NCBI RefSeq assembly: GCF_001984825.2
Contig: NZ_CP043318.1
Location: 3,472,001-3,536,000 of the forward strand
Origin: Enterobacter chengduensis
GTDB taxonomy: Bacteria; Pseudomonadota; Gammaproteobacteria; Enterobacterales; Enterobacteriaceae
Direction of reading: 5' to 3'
Length of the DNA stretch: 64,000 bases
Part shown: one piece after another, positions 45,564-57,429 of the stretch
How the letters are laid out: each line of letters opens with the position of its first letter
How positions within the stretch are numbered: the stretch's first letter is position 1
Made by a program: the position numbers and the translations under genes
The notes under the pieces: generated by a model
The model's input: the letters and a program-made list of their open reading frames with translations, nothing else
Databases searched by the model: none
What the model was told of the DNA's origin: nothing

Positions 45564-46619
45564 TTAATCCTTCAAAAAGCTCACCGCTTTATCCGGGAAA
45601 TCCGTAAACAGCCCGTCCACGCCCGCCTGATTGTATAACACCTCATAAAGCTGATTCACGTCCGCGGCATACGGCGGCAGCTGGTCTGCGCGCACCGTGT
45701 ACGGATGGACCTGCATCTTGCTCTCATGCGCCTCTTTCACCATTGCCGTCAGCTTCACGTGGCCCGGCGTTGAGCCTTCCGCCACCAGCATGTGGTAATC
45801 CGGCCCGATTCCGTCGGCGTACTGCGCAATCTGCTTCATCGCGCCCGGCTTGAACATCCAGTCGTAGCTGTAGTTCACCCACTTTCCGTCAGGCTGCTTC
45901 TCCTGGGTTTCATTCCAGTCGGTGTAGGCAATCAGCTGCACCAGATTGAGGTCCATCCCCATCTTCGGCTCCAGCTCGGTTTTAATGCGCTTCAGCTCGG
46001 CGGCGTCAAAACACTGCAGATAAACCTTGTCCTTTTTGCTGGTGTAGCCGTACTGCTTCAGCACCTCCAGCGTCTTCGCGGCAATGTCCTTCCCTTCCTG
46101 ATGGTGGAACCACGGGGCTTTGATTTCCGGGTAGATACCGATATTTTTACCGGTCGAGTGGTTCAGCCCCTGAACAAACTCAATCTCTTCCTGGAAGGTA
46201 TGAATGCGGAAGTCAGATTTGCCCATCGGGAAACGACCCGGATAGACCTGCACCTTCTTGCCGCTCTCAATCTCGAAGCCTTCGGTAAACTTCAGGGAGC
46301 GAATCTCCGCCAGCGTGAAGTCGATGGCGTAGTAGCGGCCATCCTTACGGGCGCGGTCCGGGAAACGCTCCGCCACGTCCGTCACGCGGTCCAGATAGTG
46401 ATCGTGCAGGACAACCAGCTGGTCGTCCTTCGTCATCACCAGATCCTGCTCCAGATAATCCGCGCCCTGGGCATAGGCCATCGCTTTTGCCGGCAGCGTA
46501 TGCTCCGGCAGATAGCCGCTCGCGCCGCGGTGGGCAATCACGATTTTATCCGCCGCCAGCGCGGACCCGGTCATCAGGCCCGCCAGCAGCAGGCCCGTCG
46601 CTAACTGAGTTAATTTCAT
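45564..46619 (-). CDS. glpQ: Periplasmic glycerophosphodiester phosphodiesterase GlpQ
   Basis: 351 aa with signal peptide MKLTQLATGLLLAGLMTGSALA. GDPD-domain motifs are IVIAHRGASGYLPEHT and LVVLHDHYLDRVTD. It hydrolyses phospholipid-derived glycerophosphodiesters to glycerol-3-phosphate plus an alcohol in a Ca2+-dependent way. It begins 11 bp after glpT on the same strand, so glpTQ is an operon that produces and imports G3P. Confidence 0.96.
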   Translation of the reverse strand: MKLTQLATGLLLAGLMTGSALAADKIVIAHRGASGYLPEHTLPAKAMAYAQGADYLEQDLVMTKDDQLVVLHDHYLDRVTDVAERFPDRARKDGRYYAIDFTLAEIRSLKFTEGFEIESGKKVQVYPGRFPMGKSDFRIHTFQEEIEFVQGLNHSTGKNIGIYPEIKAPWFHHQEGKDIAAKTLEVLKQYGYTSKKDKVYLQCFDAAELKRIKTELEPKMGMDLNLVQLIAYTDWNETQEKQPDGKWVNYSYDWMFKPGAMKQIAQYADGIGPDYHMLVAEGSTPGHVKLTAMVKEAHESKMQVHPYTVRADQLPPYAADVNQLYEVLYNQAGVDGLFTDFPDKAVSFLKD

Positions 46620-46630
46620 CGCAAAGCTCC

Positions 46631-47983
46631 TTATTGACGACGCGCCAGCACTTCCGCGTGGTGACGTTTCTCACCGATCATTACGACAATCAGCAGCAGC
46701 ACCGCCAGCACGCTGCCGCCGATCATCACCATAAAGCCGCCGTCCCAGCCGAAGAAGTCAACGGTGTAGCCCACGATAGCGCTCGCCGCGACCGAACCGC
46801 CCAGGTAGCCGAACAGACCGGTAAAGCCTGCCGCCGTGCCTGCCGCTTTTTTCGGCGCCAGCTCCAGGGCATGCAGACCGATCAGCATCACCGGACCATA
46901 AATCAGGAAGCCGATAACGATCATGCAGGCCATATCTACTGACGGGTTACCCGGCGGGTTGAGCCAGTACACCACGGTGGCGATGGTCACCAGGGTCATA
47001 AAGAAGACGCCCGTCGCGCCGCGGTTGCCTTTAAACACCTTGTCGGACATCCAGCCGCAAATCAGCGTGCCCGGGATCCCCGCGTATTCATAGAGGAAAT
47101 AGGCCCAGGAGGATTTATCCAGCGCGAAGTGCTTCACCTCTTTCAGGTAGGTCGGGGACCAGTCCAGAATGCCGTAGCGCAGCAGGTAAACAAACACGTT
47201 CGCCACCGCGATGTACCACAGCAGCCTGTTAGGCAGCACGTACTTCATGAAGATCTGTTTTGCGGTCAGCTCTTCTTCGTGCTTTTCGCTGTAATCGTCC
47301 GGATAGTCGTTTTTGTACTCTTCAATCGGCGGCAGGCCGCAGGACTGCGGCGTATCGCGCATCAGCGCGAAGGCAATAATCGCCACCAGAATGGCGCCAA
47401 AGGCAGGCATATAGAGCGCCGCGTGCCAGTCGTTGAACCAGGCCATCCCCAGCAGGAACAGCAGCGGCGGAATGCCGCCACCCACGTTATGCGCACAGTT
47501 CCACACCGACACGATGCCGCCGCGTTCCTTCTGCGACCACCAGTGCACCATGGTGCGTCCGCACGGCGGCCACCCCATCCCCTGGAACCAGCCGCAGAGA
47601 AACAGCAGCACGAACATAACGGCAATGCTGGAGGTGGCCCACGGCACAAAGCCCATGAACAGCATCACCGCCGCGGCCAGAATCAGACCGGCGGGCAGAA
47701 ACACGCGCGGGTTAGAGCGGTCCGACACCGAACCCATGATGAATTTGGAAAAACCGTAGGCGATGGAGATCCCCGACAGCGCGAACCCCAGATCGCCGCG
47801 GGAAAAGCCCTGCTCCACCAGATACGGCATGGCGAGCGCGAAGTTTTTACGTACAAGGTAGTACGCCGCGTACCCGAAGAAGATCCCCAGGAAAATTTGC
47901 CAACGCAGACGGCGATAGAGCGGATCTATTTCTGCCTCTGGCAGACGCGCCCTGTGCGGCGCAGGTTTGAAGATACTGAGCAT
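46631..47983 (-). CDS. glpT: Glycerol-3-phosphate:phosphate antiporter GlpT
   Basis: 450-aa MFS protein of the organophosphate:Pi antiporter family, with 12 hydrophobic segments. Substrate-site Arg residues are expected in [11 protein letters not shown] (Arg45-type) and [13 protein letters not shown] (Arg269-type). It also imports fosfomycin. The frame is intact. It is divergent from glpA. Confidence 0.96.
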   Translation of the reverse strand: MLSIFKPAPHRARLPEAEIDPLYRRLRWQIFLGIFFGYAAYYLVRKNFALAMPYLVEQGFSRGDLGFALSGISIAYGFSKFIMGSVSDRSNPRVFLPAGLILAAAVMLFMGFVPWATSSIAVMFVLLFLCGWFQGMGWPPCGRTMVHWWSQKERGGIVSVWNCAHNVGGGIPPLLFLLGMAWFNDWHAALYMPAFGAILVAIIAFALMRDTPQSCGLPPIEEYKNDYPDDYSEKHEEELTAKQIFMKYVLPNRLLWYIAVANVFVYLLRYGILDWSPTYLKEVKHFALDKSSWAYFLYEYAGIPGTLICGWMSDKVFKGNRGATGVFFMTLVTIATVVYWLNPPGNPSVDMACMIVIGFLIYGPVMLIGLHALELAPKKAAGTAAGFTGLFGYLGGSVAASAIVGYTVDFFGWDGGFMVMIGGSVLAVLLLIVVMIGEKRHHAEVLARRQ

Positions 47984-48235
47984 AACAGCCTCCGTGGCCT
48001 TGAAATGAATGAGCAGGTGGCTCGCACCTGGATTCCAGAGGCGGGGATGTTAAGAAATCACGGTGATTGTTACTGTGAATCAACGCACAGATTGTTACAG
48101 AAATATGACAGGATGCGCAAAAAAGCGCATGAAATCACGTTTCACTTTCGAATTACGCGCGTTTATGTTCGAAATCAAACAAACCACAAAATTAATATGG
48201 CTAAATGATAAAAAAACGAACATAGAGGGTAAACA
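47984..48235. promoter_or_regulatory. Divergent glpT/glpA control region
   Basis: A CRP-like site TGTGAATCAACGCACA lies at 48074-48089. GlpR-operator-like half sites occur as TTATGTTCGAAAT (about 48162) and AAACGAACATAG (about 48213), matching the ATGTTCG/CGAACAT consensus of the glp repressor. Catabolite activation and GlpR repression are inferred from these sites. Confidence 0.65.
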
Positions 48236-49864
48236 ATGACCAGTCACGATCCTCGCTACAGCGATGTGATAATCATTGGCGGTGGCGCAACCGGCGCCGG
48301 GATCGCACGCGATTGCGCCCTTCGCGGCTTAAGCGTCACGCTTCTGGAACGTCATGATATCGCCACGGGCGCAACCGGACGTAACCACGGCCTGCTGCAC
48401 AGCGGCGCTCGGTACGCGGTGACCGACGGTGAATCCGCGCGCGAATGTATTGCCGAAAACCAGATCCTCAAGCGTATCGCCCGCCACTGCATTGAGCCGA
48501 CCGACGGCCTCTTTATTACCCTTCCTGAAGATGACCTCGCCTTTCAGGACACCTTTATTACCGCCTGCAGCGCAGCGGGCATTCAGGCTGAGGCCATGGA
48601 TCCGGTGCTGGCGCGGCGGCTGGAACCGTCGGTTAACCCGGCGCTTATCGGCGCGGTGAAAGTCCCTGACGGCACCGTCGATCCGTTCCGCCTGACCGCC
48701 GCCAATATGCTGGACGCCCGCGAGCACGGCGGGCATATCCTGACCGGGCACGAAGTGACCGGGCTTATCCGCGAAGGCCATCGCGTCTGCGGCGTGCGGG
48801 TGTTTGACACGCAATACCATGAACACGGCGAGCTGTATGCCTCCGTGGTCATTAATGCCGCGGGGATCTGGGGGCAGCGCATCGCGGAATACGCCGACCT
48901 GCAGGTGCGCATGTTCCCGGCGAAAGGCTCGCTGCTGATCCTCGACCACCGTATCAATAACCACGTCATCAACCGCTGCCGCAAACCCTCCGACGCCGAT
49001 ATCCTCGTGCCGGGCGATACTATTTCGCTGATCGGCACGACCTCCACCCACGTGGACTACAGCGAGATTGACTACAACCGCGTGACCGCCGAAGAGGTGG
49101 ATATTCTGCTGCGTGAAGGCGAGAAGCTGGCCCCGGTGATGGCCCAGACGCGCATTCTGCGCGCCTACGCGGGCGTGCGTCCGCTGGTCGCCAGCGACAA
49201 CGATCCGAGCGGACGTAACGTCAGTCGGGGCATCGTGCTGCTCGATCACGCCGAGCGCGACGGCATGGACGGGTTTATCACCATCACCGGCGGCAAGCTG
49301 ATGACCTACCGCCTGATGGCCGAATGGGCGACCGATGCCGTTTGCCGCAAGCTGGGCAATACCGAGCCGTGCGTGACGGCAGAACAGCCCCTGCCGGGAT
49401 CGCGTCAGTCCACGGAAAAAACGCTGCAAAAAATTATCTCCCTGCCCGCGCCGCTGCGCGGATCCGCGATTTACCGCCACGGCGACAGAACGCCGGTCTG
49501 GCTTGGAGAAGGCCGGCTGAGCCGCAGCCTGGTGTGCGAGTGCGAAGCCGTCACCGCCGGTGAGGTGCAGTACGCGGTGGAGAACCTGACGGTCACCAGC
49601 CTGCTCGATCTCCGCCGCCGCACCCGCGTCGGCATGGGCACCTGCCAGGGCGAGCTCTGCGCCTGCCGTGCGTCGGGTCTGCTGCAGCGTTTTCATACCA
49701 CCACCGCCACCCAGTCGCTCGATCAGCTCAGCGCCTTTTTAAACGAGCGCTGGAAAGGCATTCAGCCTGTCGCCTGGGGCGATGCCCTGCGCGAAAGCGA
49801 GTTTACCCGCTGGGTATACCAGGGGCTTTGCGGTCTTGAGAAGGAGCAACGCGATGAAATTTGA
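48236..49864 (+). CDS. glpA: Anaerobic glycerol-3-phosphate dehydrogenase subunit A
   Basis: 542 aa, the E. coli length. FAD motif [21 protein letters not shown] minus its last residues lies at about 11-30, with [11 protein letters not shown] downstream. The C-terminal BFD-like [2Fe-2S] region contains [10 protein letters not shown] and [11 protein letters not shown]. GlpA is the catalytic subunit that oxidises G3P to DHAP anaerobically, with GlpB and GlpC as partners. glpB overlaps its end by 11 bp. Confidence 0.97.
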   Translation: MTSHDPRYSDVIIIGGGATGAGIARDCALRGLSVTLLERHDIATGATGRNHGLLHSGARYAVTDGESARECIAENQILKRIARHCIEPTDGLFITLPEDDLAFQDTFITACSAAGIQAEAMDPVLARRLEPSVNPALIGAVKVPDGTVDPFRLTAANMLDAREHGGHILTGHEVTGLIREGHRVCGVRVFDTQYHEHGELYASVVINAAGIWGQRIAEYADLQVRMFPAKGSLLILDHRINNHVINRCRKPSDADILVPGDTISLIGTTSTHVDYSEIDYNRVTAEEVDILLREGEKLAPVMAQTRILRAYAGVRPLVASDNDPSGRNVSRGIVLLDHAERDGMDGFITITGGKLMTYRLMAEWATDAVCRKLGNTEPCVTAEQPLPGSRQSTEKTLQKIISLPAPLRGSAIYRHGDRTPVWLGEGRLSRSLVCECEAVTAGEVQYAVENLTVTSLLDLRRRTRVGMGTCQGELCACRASGLLQRFHTTTATQSLDQLSAFLNERWKGIQPVAWGDALRESEFTRWVYQGLCGLEKEQRDEI

Positions 49865-51071
49865 CACCGTGATTGTCGGCGGCGGGCTGGCGGGCCTGCT
49901 TTGCGGCATCAGGCTCACGAAGCAGGGTCTGCGCTGCGCCATTATCACCCGGGGCCAGAGCGCCCTGCACTTCTCGTCAGGCTCGCTGGATCTGGTGGAC
50001 GAAGCCTACCGCGACAAACTGCCGCCGGAGCACCCGTATCACCTGATTGGCGCGCAGCATATTGACCGCTTTGCGCTGGAAACCGAAGCGCTGCTAGCAG
50101 ACTGCGGCGCACGCCTGAAGGGAAGCGCCCGGCTCAATCATCAGCGCGTCACGCCGCTCGGCACCCTGCGTTCCGCCTGGCTCAGCCCGGAAGAAGTGCC
50201 CGTTGCCCCCTTCACTGCCGCTCGCGTGCGGGTGGTGGGCATTAGCGGCTTTCTGGATTTTCAGCCGCATCTCGCGGCGGCGTCGCTCTGTCGCCAGGGC
50301 GTTAACGCCGAAACGGCAGAGATAGAGCTGCCCGAACTTGATGTTCTGCGCGATAACCCGAGCGAGTTTCGCGCGGTGAATATCGCCCGCTTTCTGGATA
50401 ACGAGGACAAATGGCCGCTGCTGTACGACGCGCTCAGGCCAATCGGCGAGAGGTGCGACGCGCTGCTGATGCCCGCCTGCTTTGGCTTACGCGACAACCG
50501 GCTCTGGCGCTGGCTGTCGGACCGCCTGCCCTGCTCGCTCGGCCTGCTGCCCACGCTGCCCCCTTCCGTCCCCGGCATTCGCCTGCATACCCAGCTTCAG
50601 CGTCAGTTTGTGGCGCAGGGCGGCGTGTGGATGGCGGGTGACGAGGTAAAAAAAGTCACCCTGACCGACGGCGCGGTGAGTGAAATCTGGACCCGCAACC
50701 ACGGTGATATTCCGCTGCGCGCCCGCTATACGGTGCTGGCAAGCGGCAGCTTCTTCAGCAACGGGCTGCTGAGCAGCCGGGAAGGCATCCGGGAAGCCAT
50801 TATGGGGCTCGATGTCCGGCAAGGCGCCTCCCGCGCGGACTGGTATCAGAGTGATTTCTTCTCGCCGCAGCCGTGGCAGCAGTTTGGCGTAATTGTCGAC
50901 AGCCGGCTGCATCCGCAGCTTTCCGGCAAGCCCGTCAAAAATCTCTTTGCCATCGGCTCGCTGCTGGGCGGGTACGATCCCATTGCCCAGGGATGCGGTT
51001 GCGGGGTCTGCGCCGTCACGGCGCTGTATGTGGCAGAGCAGATTAGCCGGCGCATGGAGGCTGAACAATGA
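49854..51071 (+). CDS. glpB: Anaerobic glycerol-3-phosphate dehydrogenase subunit B
   Basis: 405 aa from ATG 49854 ([11 protein letters not shown]), with AAGGAG ten bases before; slightly shorter than the 419-aa E. coli protein. The dinucleotide motif [14 protein letters not shown] is at the N-terminus. The C-terminal FAD-binding block reads [20 protein letters not shown]. It binds FMN or FAD and mediates electron transfer from GlpA. It overlaps glpC by 4 bp (ATGA). Confidence 0.95.
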   Translation: MKFDTVIVGGGLAGLLCGIRLTKQGLRCAIITRGQSALHFSSGSLDLVDEAYRDKLPPEHPYHLIGAQHIDRFALETEALLADCGARLKGSARLNHQRVTPLGTLRSAWLSPEEVPVAPFTAARVRVVGISGFLDFQPHLAAASLCRQGVNAETAEIELPELDVLRDNPSEFRAVNIARFLDNEDKWPLLYDALRPIGERCDALLMPACFGLRDNRLWRWLSDRLPCSLGLLPTLPPSVPGIRLHTQLQRQFVAQGGVWMAGDEVKKVTLTDGAVSEIWTRNHGDIPLRARYTVLASGSFFSNGLLSSREGIREAIMGLDVRQGASRADWYQSDFFSPQPWQQFGVIVDSRLHPQLSGKPVKNLFAIGSLLGGYDPIAQGCGCGVCAVTALYVAEQISRRMEAEQ

Positions 51072-52258
51072 ACGACACCCGATTTGAAAGCTGCATTAAA
51101 TGCACGGTCTGTACCACCGTCTGCCCGGTAAGCGGCGTGAACCCGCGCTATCCGGGGCCAAAGCAGGCTGGCCCTGACGGCGAGCGTCTGCGGCTGAAGG
51201 ACGGCAAGCTGTACGACGAGGCGCTGAAATACTGCATCAACTGCAAACGCTGCGAAGTCGCCTGCCCGTCGGATGTGAAAATCGGCGATATCATCCAGCG
51301 CGCCCGGGCGCGCTACGGCACGCAAAAGCCGTCGCTGCGGGACGCGATCCTGAGCCATACCGATCTGATGGGCAGCGTCTCAACGCCGTTTGCCCCGCTG
51401 GTGAATGCCGCGACCGCACTCAGGCCGGTGCGCCAGCTGCTGGATGCCACGCTGAAGATAGATCATCACCGCAGCCTGCCAAAATATTCTCACGGCACCT
51501 TCCGCCGCTGGTACAAATCCGTCGCGGCGGAGCAGGCGAAGTATGCCGACCAGGTGGCCTTTTTCCACGGCTGCTACGTGAATTACAACCATCCGCAGCT
51601 GGGAAAAGATCTGCTGAAGGTGCTGAACGCCATGGGAACGGGCGTTCAGCTACTGAATAAAGAGAAGTGCTGCGGCGTACCGCTGATTGCCAACGGGTTT
51701 ACCGATAAAGCGCGCAGGCAGGCTCAAAGCAATGTCACCTCCCTGCGCGAAGCGATTGTCGATAAAGGTATTCCGGTGCTGGCGACCTCGTCCACCTGTA
51801 CCTTCACCCTGCGCGATGAGTATCCGCATCTGCTGGACGTAGATAATACCGGCCTGCGCGAGCACATCGAGCTGGCGACGCGCTTCCTGTGGCGCAAGCT
51901 CGATAGCGGACAGACGTTGCCGCTGGGCAAATTACCCCTGAAAGTGGTGTACCACACGCCGTGTCATATGGAGAAGATGGGCTGGTCGCTCTATACGCTT
52001 GAGCTGCTGCGGCTAATCCCGGGCCTGGAGCTGACGGTGCTGGACTCACGCTGCTGCGGGATTGCGGGAACCTACGGCTTTAAGCGTGAAAACTACGAAA
52101 CGTCGCAGGCGATTGGCGCCCCGCTGTTCCGCCAGATTGAAGAGAGCGGCGCGGATATCGTGGTGACGGACTGCGAAACCTGCAGGTGGCAGATTGAGAT
52201 GTCCACCAGCAAGCGCTGCGAACATCCGATTACCCTACTGGCGAAAGCGCTGGGCTGA
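51068..52258 (+). CDS. glpC: Anaerobic glycerol-3-phosphate dehydrogenase subunit C
   Basis: 396 aa. Two [4Fe-4S] ferredoxin motifs, [12 protein letters not shown] and [12 protein letters not shown], lie in the first 70 residues. Two CCG domains ([11 protein letters not shown] and [10 protein letters not shown]) follow. It anchors GlpAB to the membrane and passes electrons to menaquinone, which the men operon in this window makes. Confidence 0.97.
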   Translation: MNDTRFESCIKCTVCTTVCPVSGVNPRYPGPKQAGPDGERLRLKDGKLYDEALKYCINCKRCEVACPSDVKIGDIIQRARARYGTQKPSLRDAILSHTDLMGSVSTPFAPLVNAATALRPVRQLLDATLKIDHHRSLPKYSHGTFRRWYKSVAAEQAKYADQVAFFHGCYVNYNHPQLGKDLLKVLNAMGTGVQLLNKEKCCGVPLIANGFTDKARRQAQSNVTSLREAIVDKGIPVLATSSTCTFTLRDEYPHLLDVDNTGLREHIELATRFLWRKLDSGQTLPLGKLPLKVVYHTPCHMEKMGWSLYTLELLRLIPGLELTVLDSRCCGIAGTYGFKRENYETSQAIGAPLFRQIEESGADIVVTDCETCRWQIEMSTSKRCEHPITLLAKALG

Positions 52259-52291
52259 ATATGGCCGGGGCGCAAGGCCCCGGCACAGGCG

Positions 52292-53491
52292 TTACTCAAC
52301 GAACAGCGACTCGACAACGTTAATCCAGCCGTGCTCGCTGGCCACCTCTTTGCCGTTCAGCCAGCGGCGCAGCATGTTCAGCGCCATCATGGCGCAAACC
52401 TCCTGACGCACCGCCAGGCTGTGGCGGGTAATGCTCATTTTTACCCGCAGCGCCCAGGTGCCTTCCGGCGTGGCCAGCGCGAAGTTGAGATGTTCTTCGT
52501 CCAGCCCGCCGACAAACAGCGCCAGACCGGCAAAATGCTTCACCCTTCTCTCGGAGGCCCAGCGGGCGGTCTGCGCGAGGGTCTCCTGCTGGAACGGCAC
52601 CACCTCGCTTGCCAGCAGCGGCGCGTTGACGCGCGACAGCTGCAGCGCCAGCAGGCCGCCGGTGAACTGCTCGCTTAAGGTGACGCTCAGCTGGCGAGTC
52701 TGGAGATGCGTCGCAATCTGCGCGGGCAATCCTTCCGTCCCTTCAAAGATCAGGCTTTCGCCCGCCACGCGCTGCACCTCAGGCCACAGGGCCAGCATCG
52801 CCGCTTTCTGTTCGGCCGGGCCTGTGAGCTTAAGCTCAATGATCGGCATAGAGGAGCGGTAGCCCATGGAGACGCCCGGCGGCAGCGGGAGGCGATCGAG
52901 GCTCTGGGCCAGATCGCTTTCCGAGCGGCCAAAGGTGGTCAGACGCAGGCAGAGCGGCGGTTCCGGCAGGGTAAAACGATCGCGAAGGCGCGGCAGGATC
53001 TGCTGCTCGACCATCACCTTAAATTCTGAGGGCACGCCCGGGGTAAAGAACATCAGGCAGCGGTTCAGCTGCATGGCAAACCCGCACGCGGTACCGACCG
53101 GGTTATCGACCAGCTCGGCGCTGGCGGGAATTTCAGCCTGCTTGCGGTTGCTGGGGGCCATGACGCGGCCACGCTCGGAGAAAAAGCGTTCCATCTGCGA
53201 AAGCCACGCCTCGTGCAGCACCAGCCCTTCGCCTTTTGCGGTTGCGGCGGCCAGCGCGCTGAGATCGTCACCGGTGGGGCCGAGCCCGCCGTTCACAATC
53301 AGCACGTCACACTGTTCGCTCCGCTCGCGCAGCACGCTGACCAGCGACTCAAGATTGTCGCCCACCGTATTGCGGCGCGTTAACGGTAATCCTTGCTCAA
53401 AGAAAAGATCGGCAAGCCAGGCCGCATTGGTATCAATAATTTGTCCATGCAGCACTTCGTCACCGGTGGATAACATCTCCACGTTAATCAT
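52292..53491 (-). CDS. yfaY: CinA-like protein YfaY
   Basis: 399 aa from ATG 53491 (MINVEMLSTGDEV). It has an N-terminal MoCF/molybdopterin-binding-like domain (LIVNGGLGPTGDDL near residue 75) and a C-terminal CinA-like deamidase region. It is a paralogue of competence/damage-inducible CinA, related to NMN deamidase and ADP-ribose pyrophosphatase. The catalytic state of the C-terminal part was not checked. The position after glpC matches E. coli. Confidence 0.92.
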   Translation of the reverse strand: MINVEMLSTGDEVLHGQIIDTNAAWLADLFFEQGLPLTRRNTVGDNLESLVSVLRERSEQCDVLIVNGGLGPTGDDLSALAAATAKGEGLVLHEAWLSQMERFFSERGRVMAPSNRKQAEIPASAELVDNPVGTACGFAMQLNRCLMFFTPGVPSEFKVMVEQQILPRLRDRFTLPEPPLCLRLTTFGRSESDLAQSLDRLPLPPGVSMGYRSSMPIIELKLTGPAEQKAAMLALWPEVQRVAGESLIFEGTEGLPAQIATHLQTRQLSVTLSEQFTGGLLALQLSRVNAPLLASEVVPFQQETLAQTARWASERRVKHFAGLALFVGGLDEEHLNFALATPEGTWALRVKMSITRHSLAVRQEVCAMMALNMLRRWLNGKEVASEHGWINVVESLFVE

Positions 53492-53584
53492 TGTGTTCTC
53501 CCGCTTATTTGGTGAAAACACTATAGCGCAAACGCGGAAGGGAGAAGAGAGAAACTGGCGCGACGGAACGCCGCGCCGGGGTGC

Positions 53585-54124
53585 TTAGAAGCCAGCGCTT
53601 ACGCCAACGTACGGACCGTCGGCCAGCGCGTTGTCGCGGTTACCGTCTTTGCCCGCCAGGTTCAGATAGCGATAGCCCGCTTCGATGGTAACAGGACGCA
53701 TGATGGTCCAGCGCGCGCCCGCGTTGGCCTCTTCATAGCTGTCGATACCGCTGGAGAGGGAGTCCGGAGAGTAGTAGTACTCGCCAAACAGGCCGAAGCT
53801 GTCGCCAATCTTCCACTGCAGGCCGCCGCCCACTGCCGCCGCGTAGCCTTCGCTACCGTCGTTCGGGTTGGTGTAAACCCCTTTACCGCCGACGGTGGCC
53901 AGGAATGGGCCAAGCGGCACGTTCAGACCCAGGCCGAGGCTGGCCGCGTCGCCATCGTCATCGTTATGCGTCCAGCCGCCGGTCATTGCCAGACCGGAGG
54001 TTTCGGTCCCCATGCCAAAGCCCAGGTGGGTATAATCCTGACCCGCCGAGCCGTTAAAGCTGATGGCGTTAGCCGCCGCAGATACAACCATCAGGCCTAA
54101 GCCCAGTAATGCCACTTTTTTCAT
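53585..54124 (-). CDS. yfaZ: YfaZ family outer-membrane protein
   Basis: 179 aa from ATG 54124 (MKKVALLGLGLMV), with signal peptide ending SAAANA. The mature protein is rich in alternating Gly/aromatic strands (GFGMGTETSGLAMTGGW) and ends in Phe (VGVSAGF), so it is a small beta-barrel. Its function is unknown. Six extra upstream codons are open but would spoil the signal peptide. Confidence 0.92.
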   Translation of the reverse strand: MKKVALLGLGLMVVSAAANAISFNGSAGQDYTHLGFGMGTETSGLAMTGGWTHNDDDGDAASLGLGLNVPLGPFLATVGGKGVYTNPNDGSEGYAAAVGGGLQWKIGDSFGLFGEYYYSPDSLSSGIDSYEEANAGARWTIMRPVTIEAGYRYLNLAGKDGNRDNALADGPYVGVSAGF

Positions 54125-54248
54125 TGTCGTGATCCCGCACAATTTTTATAGAGAAGTCCCAAAACCGCGAGATTTTAACCTGGGTCCTCCGGGGATCAAG
54201 CACTCTGCGTGCGGCAGGCCGGTAGATTGTAACTATTTGAAACGGCTA

Positions 54249-55610
54249 TTATCCCTTCAGCGTTGCGTTCACCCACGCCTGCAGCGCGCGGCGCGAGACC
54301 TTAATGCCGCCATTTTTGAGTTCGGTCGGCAACAGCAGCCAGCGGACGGGCTGCTCAAAACGCGCCAGCTTGTCCCTCACCCAGTCAGGTAAGCAGGTGA
54401 TATCCGCCCCCGGCTCGCACTCCACCACCGCCACCGGACGTTGGCCGAACTCGGCGTCGTCCAGCGGGACGATAAACGCCTGGTTAACCTGCGGGTGCGT
54501 GGCGATAACGCGCTCCAGCGATTCCGGCTGGATCCCTTCGCCGCCGCTAAAAAAGAGGTTGTCCATGCGGCCCAGGATCGTCAGGCGACCTTCATGCCAT
54601 TCCCCGCGATCGCGGGTGGCGAACCAGCCCTGGGCGTTGGTCAGCGGAATCAGATCGCCCTCTCGCCAGTAGCCTGAGGCCATGCTCTGCGCCCTGATCC
54701 ACACCTCCCCGTCGACGACCTGCACCTCTCTGCCCGGCAGCGCATAGCCCACGTCCGGCTCGCCGTCCGCCTCTTTCGCGCAGACGGTAGAGGCAAACTC
54801 GGTCAGACCGTAGCCGCAGAAGGTGCGAATCCCCTGCTCGCGCGCCTGCTGCGTCAACTCGACAGGGATGGCGGCCCCGCCCAGCAGCACCGCTTTCAGT
54901 GCGACGGGCTGGTGGGCATGAAGCAGACGCCAGAGCTGGGTCGGCACCAGCGAGGCGTGGGTGCAGCCGCACAGCGCCTGCTCCAGAGGCTGCTTCTCGC
55001 GCACGGTTAACCGCGCGCCGGCCTGCAGCCAGCGCCATAAAATCCCCTGGCCGGAAACGTGAAACAGCGGCAGTGAAAGCAGCCAGTCGTCGTCTTCGCC
55101 GTAGGGCATCAGCGACAACACGCCGCGCGCGCTGGCAAGGTGGGCCTCGCAGGTATGGACCGCCGCTTTCGGCAGCCCGGTGGAGCCGGAGGTGAGCGTC
55201 ATCGAGGCCAGCCGCGCCGGTTGCCACACCGCGCAATACGCATCGGCTGACTCGCGCATGCTCAGGGCAGGAAGTCCGTCGTAGCTGCCGTCCAGCACCA
55301 GCGCAAAGCGCAGCGTCATCTGCGGGAGCAACACCTCCAGCAGCGGGCGCGGCAGCTGGGGACTAACGGGAAGAATACGCGCGCCGCACTGGAGCAGCGC
55401 CAGCCACGCCAGCAGGGTTTGCGGATGGTTGTGGGCCAGCAGCAGCACGCCGTTGCCCTCCGCCACGCCCTGCCGGTGAAATGCCGCCGCAAGGCGGTCG
55501 ACGCGGGCGCACAATTGCTGCCAGCTGAGCGCCTCGTCGTTCAGCCTCAGGGCCGGTTTATCAGCACACTGCGCGCGCCAGTGCCGCCACGGCCAGTCGG
55601 TAAAGCTCAT
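54249..55610 (-). CDS. menE: o-Succinylbenzoate-CoA ligase MenE
   Basis: 453-aa acyl-adenylating enzyme. The P-loop-like motif is [17 protein letters not shown] and A5 is GYGLTEFA. The hinge and C-terminal blocks are [19 protein letters not shown] and [10 protein letters not shown]. It activates OSB to OSB-CoA for MenB. It is the last gene of the men operon and overlaps menC by 4 bp. Confidence 0.96.
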   Translation of the reverse strand: MSFTDWPWRHWRAQCADKPALRLNDEALSWQQLCARVDRLAAAFHRQGVAEGNGVLLLAHNHPQTLLAWLALLQCGARILPVSPQLPRPLLEVLLPQMTLRFALVLDGSYDGLPALSMRESADAYCAVWQPARLASMTLTSGSTGLPKAAVHTCEAHLASARGVLSLMPYGEDDDWLLSLPLFHVSGQGILWRWLQAGARLTVREKQPLEQALCGCTHASLVPTQLWRLLHAHQPVALKAVLLGGAAIPVELTQQAREQGIRTFCGYGLTEFASTVCAKEADGEPDVGYALPGREVQVVDGEVWIRAQSMASGYWREGDLIPLTNAQGWFATRDRGEWHEGRLTILGRMDNLFFSGGEGIQPESLERVIATHPQVNQAFIVPLDDAEFGQRPVAVVECEPGADITCLPDWVRDKLARFEQPVRWLLLPTELKNGGIKVSRRALQAWVNATLKG

Positions 55611-56572
55611 CGCAGCGGCTCCAGCGCCGCGACGTTAAGGCACGGCAGCGTGCTGTCCGGCCACGGGCGGATAAGCTGCGCCTGCATCAGGCTCAGCGTG
55701 TCGAGGCCGGGAAGGGTATCCGGCGTTAGCCAGGCGGCAATGCGCGCCAGCTGGGTCAGCCCAAGGCTGGACTCAATCGACGAGCTAATCACCGCCGTCA
55801 GACCCAGCGCATGCGCCGCGGCAACCTGCTCGCGGACCTTCGCCAGGCTGCCGGTCAGCGTCGGTTTAATCACCACCGCGCTGACGCCCGACTCGGCAAT
55901 AAATTCAAAATCGTCCTCGCGCAGGCTTTCATCCCAGGCGATGGCAATCCCCGTTTCGCGGGCAAACGCGCGAGAATCATCGCGGGTTTTACACGGCTCT
56001 TCCAGGAAGGCAATGCGGCTGCGGTACGCCGGATTGACGTATTTCGCAAACTGCTGCGCCTTAAGCGGCGTCCAGGCGCGGTTGGCGTCCAGACGGAGAT
56101 GAAGGTCGGGGATCGCCTCCAGCAGCAGGTTGGCGACCATGCCGTCGCGCACCGCTTCGTAGAGCCCGACCTTAATTTTCGCCACCTTCTCGCCCGGCAT
56201 GGCGGAGAGCAGCGCAAACAGCTCGTCAGGATCGCCCGTGCAGAGCGGTGCCGCGCGGTAGTTAGCCTCTTCCGGCAGGCTACCGTCCAGCTCCGCCAGC
56301 GCGCAGCTGATACCAAAAGCCGCGGACGGCACGTCCGGCAAAGCCGGATCCGCACCTTCGCGCCACGCGTCTGCCCACGCCAGCAGCGCGGCCTGGGCGT
56401 CATCCAGCGACTCCAGGCTAAAGCCCGGCAGCGGTGAAATCTCGCCCCAGCCTTCCCGCTCGCCCTGCTGGAGATGCACGAAGAAGCCGTCACGGGTTTT
56501 CAACCGCCGTTCACGCAGCACCACGCCCGCGTCCATCGGTATCTGCCAGCGGTAAACCTGCGCGCGACGCAT
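55607..56572 (-). CDS. menC: o-Succinylbenzoate synthase MenC
   Basis: 321-aa enolase-superfamily enzyme that dehydrates SHCHC to OSB. The catalytic Lys lies in [10 protein letters not shown], metal ligands in [15 protein letters not shown] and IAWDES, and the second Lys in VVIKPTLTG. It overlaps menB by one base and menE by four. Confidence 0.96.
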   Translation of the reverse strand: MRRAQVYRWQIPMDAGVVLRERRLKTRDGFFVHLQQGEREGWGEISPLPGFSLESLDDAQAALLAWADAWREGADPALPDVPSAAFGISCALAELDGSLPEEANYRAAPLCTGDPDELFALLSAMPGEKVAKIKVGLYEAVRDGMVANLLLEAIPDLHLRLDANRAWTPLKAQQFAKYVNPAYRSRIAFLEEPCKTRDDSRAFARETGIAIAWDESLREDDFEFIAESGVSAVVIKPTLTGSLAKVREQVAAAHALGLTAVISSSIESSLGLTQLARIAAWLTPDTLPGLDTLSLMQAQLIRPWPDSTLPCLNVAALEPLR

Positions 56573-57429
56573 TACGGGTTCCGTTTGTATTTGCTGAAGT
56601 CCGGCTGGCGTTTTTCGTTAAACGCGTTGCGCCCTTCCTGACCCTCTTCGGTCATGTAGAACAGCATGGTGGCGTTGCCCGCCAGCTCCTGCAGACCCGC
56701 CTGGCCGTCGCAGTCGGCGTTGAGCGCGGCCTTCAGGCAGCGCAGCGCCATCGGGCTGTTTTGCAGCATTTCACGGCACCAGCGGACGGTCTCTTTTTCG
56801 AGATCGGCAATCGGGACCACGGTATTGACCAGGCCCATATCCAGCGCTTCCCGGGCGTTGTACTGACGGCACAGGAACCAGATTTCACGCGCTTTTTTCT
56901 GCCCGACGATGCGCGCCATGTAGGAAGCGCCCCAGCCGCCGTCGAAGGAGCCCACTTTCGGACCCGTCTGGCCAAAGATGGCGTTCTCGGCGGCAATGGT
57001 CAGGTCGCACATCATGTGCAGCACGTGGCCGCCGCCGATGGAGTAGCCCGCTACCATCGCCACCACCGGTTTTGGACAGGTGCGGATTTGACGCTGGAAA
57101 TCGAGGACGTTCAGATGGTGCGTGCCCGCATCGTCCTGGTATCCGCCGTAGTCGCCTCGCACCTTCTGATCCCCGCCGGAGCAGAACGCTTTATCGCCTT
57201 CGCCGGTCAGGACAATCACGCCGATATTGTCGTCGTAGCGCGCATCCGCCAGGGCCTGAATCATCTCTTTCACCGTCAGCGGACGAAAGGCGTTACGCAC
57301 CTGCGGGCGGTTAATGGTGATTTTGGCAATGCCGTCGGTGGATTTGTGGTAACGAATGTCGGTGTAGCCTTCGGAGCAGTCTTGCCATTCAACCGGGGCA
57401 TAAAGCATGTTTTCATCAGGATAGATCAT
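56572..57429 (-). CDS. menB: 1,4-Dihydroxy-2-naphthoyl-CoA synthase MenB
   Basis: 285-aa crotonase-fold enzyme, the E. coli length. The oxyanion-hole region is [20 protein letters not shown], shown in part, with [19 protein letters not shown] and [12 protein letters not shown] downstream. It closes the second ring of the naphthoquinone by Dieckmann condensation. Its start overlaps the menH stop by 4 bp. Confidence 0.97.
   Translation of the reverse strand: MIYPDENMLYAPVEWQDCSEGYTDIRYHKSTDGIAKITINRPQVRNAFRPLTVKEMIQALADARYDDNIGVIVLTGEGDKAFCSGGDQKVRGDYGGYQDDAGTHHLNVLDFQRQIRTCPKPVVAMVAGYSIGGGHVLHMMCDLTIAAENAIFGQTGPKVGSFDGGWGASYMARIVGQKKAREIWFLCRQYNAREALDMGLVNTVVPIADLEKETVRWCREMLQNSPMALRCLKAALNADCDGQAGLQELAGNATMLFYMTEEGQEGRNAFNEKRQPDFSKYKRNP

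Noticed and set aside
48329..49696. 455-codon open frame antisense to glpA
   Set aside because: Shadow of glpA codon bias; the GlpA motifs on the other strand are unambiguous.
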